DNA from: Ischnura elegans
Lineage: Eukaryota; Arthropoda; Insecta; Odonata; Coenagrionidae
Direction of reading: 5' to 3'
NCBI RefSeq assembly: GCF_921293095.1
Contig: NC_060259.1
Coordinates: 75,388,120-75,452,119 of the forward strand
Length of the DNA: 64,000 nucleotides
Positions 62,886 to 64,000 of this stretch are shown in pieces (the stretch's first letter is position 1; every line of letters begins with the position of its first letter). The notes below the pieces were generated by a model. The model was not told the DNA's origin. It saw only the letters and a list, made by a program, of their open reading frames with translations, and made no database searches. The position numbers and the translations under genes were made by a program.

Positions 62886-64000
62886 CTCCACAAGCAAACT
62901 AAGGTGAACTAAATCAATATAAAAAACTCATCTATTAAAAGAAAGCTTTCCCAAAATCTTAAACGGCTAAATTCCCAATAAAATTGTTTTATCAGTAGTC
63001 ACATACAGAGATTTTATGGAAATATACAACTACACATGTTGTGAAATAAAATCAAGGAGTAGTATTAGAAATACCAGCAATGAAGTCAAGTAGACCCTGG
63101 CAACAAAAGAGATTTCAGGAATTACAGACCAGTAGTCATTGTGTCGTCTGTACCCCAGGTGTTAAAAAAACTGGCAGTCAACAAATCGCATCCAAATTTA
63201 AAAAATTATATTTCTGTTTTTTAAATAGATTTTTGAGGGGTGGATAAACTACAAATAATCTGTTGAAATATCTCAATTTTATTTAACTGAATCTTGAAAA
63301 TGGGTATCTAATTGATGAAACATATACAGGCATCCCCCGAGTTACGTAAGAGATGCGTTCCGGCAGACTCTGCGTAAGTCGAAATTTACGTAAGTCGAAC
63401 ATTCTGCATTAGTGCTTCAGAGATTTCGATCGGTGGGGTGAATTCTTAGCGGAGAAATGCGCGGTAAATTCTCGGTGAAGCTTCATTCAATTCACTGTGA
63501 TATTCATGAACTCTTCTGTGTATTCTTACGTTATTAGATACAAAATCAATAAACATTAATATTTATTGAGAGTTGCATCTCGAGCATTGCCAATGAAAAT
63601 GCATACTATTATTCCCCGAATTGACCGATCGCGTGGATTTGGGAAAGTATGGTATCCCAACGCTACATTACTAAACTGAATAATTAAATCGATTCATTAT
63701 GTTATACTGCAATGTAAGGGCCCATAGTTTGCATTGCCTAGTTACCTTTAATCATTATATCTACTGTCTTTTATATATTACGTTGATTGATGAATCTGGT
63801 GTCACAGTTAATACACGTAGGAGGGGTGTCGAGGAACACACAAAAAATACCAGTAAATCACTATATTCTTAGATACATTCACACGTACATACACTCAATC
63901 TTTCACACACATAAACATACTTTCATTCTCTCATATCTCAATAAAATGACGTGAAAATATCATCATTTGAATATTTAATTCACTGGAAACATCGAAGAGT
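62886..64000. other. Upstream Ptp69D intron, mostly unrecognised
   Basis: No exon found. One end of a TA-flanked element starts at 63327 (CAGGCATCCCCCGAGTTACG, followed by tacgtaagtcgaa repeats); its other end was not found in the window. Confidence 0.5.
63327..63410 (+). mobile_element. One terminus of a Tigger/mariner-like element
   Basis: TA then CAGGCATCCCCCGAGTTACG, with subterminal inverted CGTAAGTCGAA motifs typical of pogo/Tigger-like ends. No partner terminus seen up to 64000. Confidence 0.55.

Overview
This is a eukaryotic, AT-rich, transposon-dense stretch with one recognisable host gene. On the minus strand, 23 exons from 62187 down to 20104 encode the C-terminal 1,397 residues of a receptor-type protein tyrosine phosphatase: end of a first Ig domain, a second Ig domain, three fibronectin-III modules, a Thr/Pro-rich stalk, one transmembrane helix and two cytoplasmic PTP domains. 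The architecture and motifs ([10 protein letters not shown] in domain 1, HCSCGAERS in domain 2, the loop around [10 protein letters not shown]) match the arthropod axon-guidance phosphatase Ptp69D. Gene family and mobile-element content point to an insect or close arthropod; I cannot name the species. The signal peptide, promoter and first half of Ig1 lie beyond 64000.

Layout. 1-13.7 kb: gene-poor sequence downstream of the phosphatase, sprinkled with short hAT-like MITEs and tRNA-derived SINE pieces. 13.7-20.1 kb: AT-rich sequence after the stop codon, either long 3'UTR or intergenic, interrupted by a pogo/Tigger-like element that itself carries a piggyBac-like MITE. 20.1-62.2 kb: the gene. 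All exon joins keep frame, and every intron uses GT-AG. The introns hold nearly all other recognisable elements: a 4.65 kb TSD-flanked hAT-like unit in the intron between the transmembrane-side exons and PTP domain 1, several TA-flanked pogo/Tigger-like families (one with a decayed transposase), TTAA-flanked piggyBac-like MITEs, 3' ends of a LINE, and a Penelope-like GIY-YIG fragment between 152 bp inverted arms. 62.2-64 kb: an upstream intron with a TIR-bounded repeat and one end of another element.

Biologically the window shows a single receptor gene (extracellular adhesion ectodomain, membrane helix, active-looking D1, partly degenerate D2) whose introns expanded by nested DNA-transposon insertions. 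The most informative observations are (i) two intron positions shared between the two PTP domains, including one splitting the codon after the catalytic Cys; (ii) several MITE families that can be delimited to the base by 8 bp, TTAA or TA target duplications; (iii) the inverted Penelope-like unit; and (iv) long intronic foldbacks. I saw no clearly new biological system.
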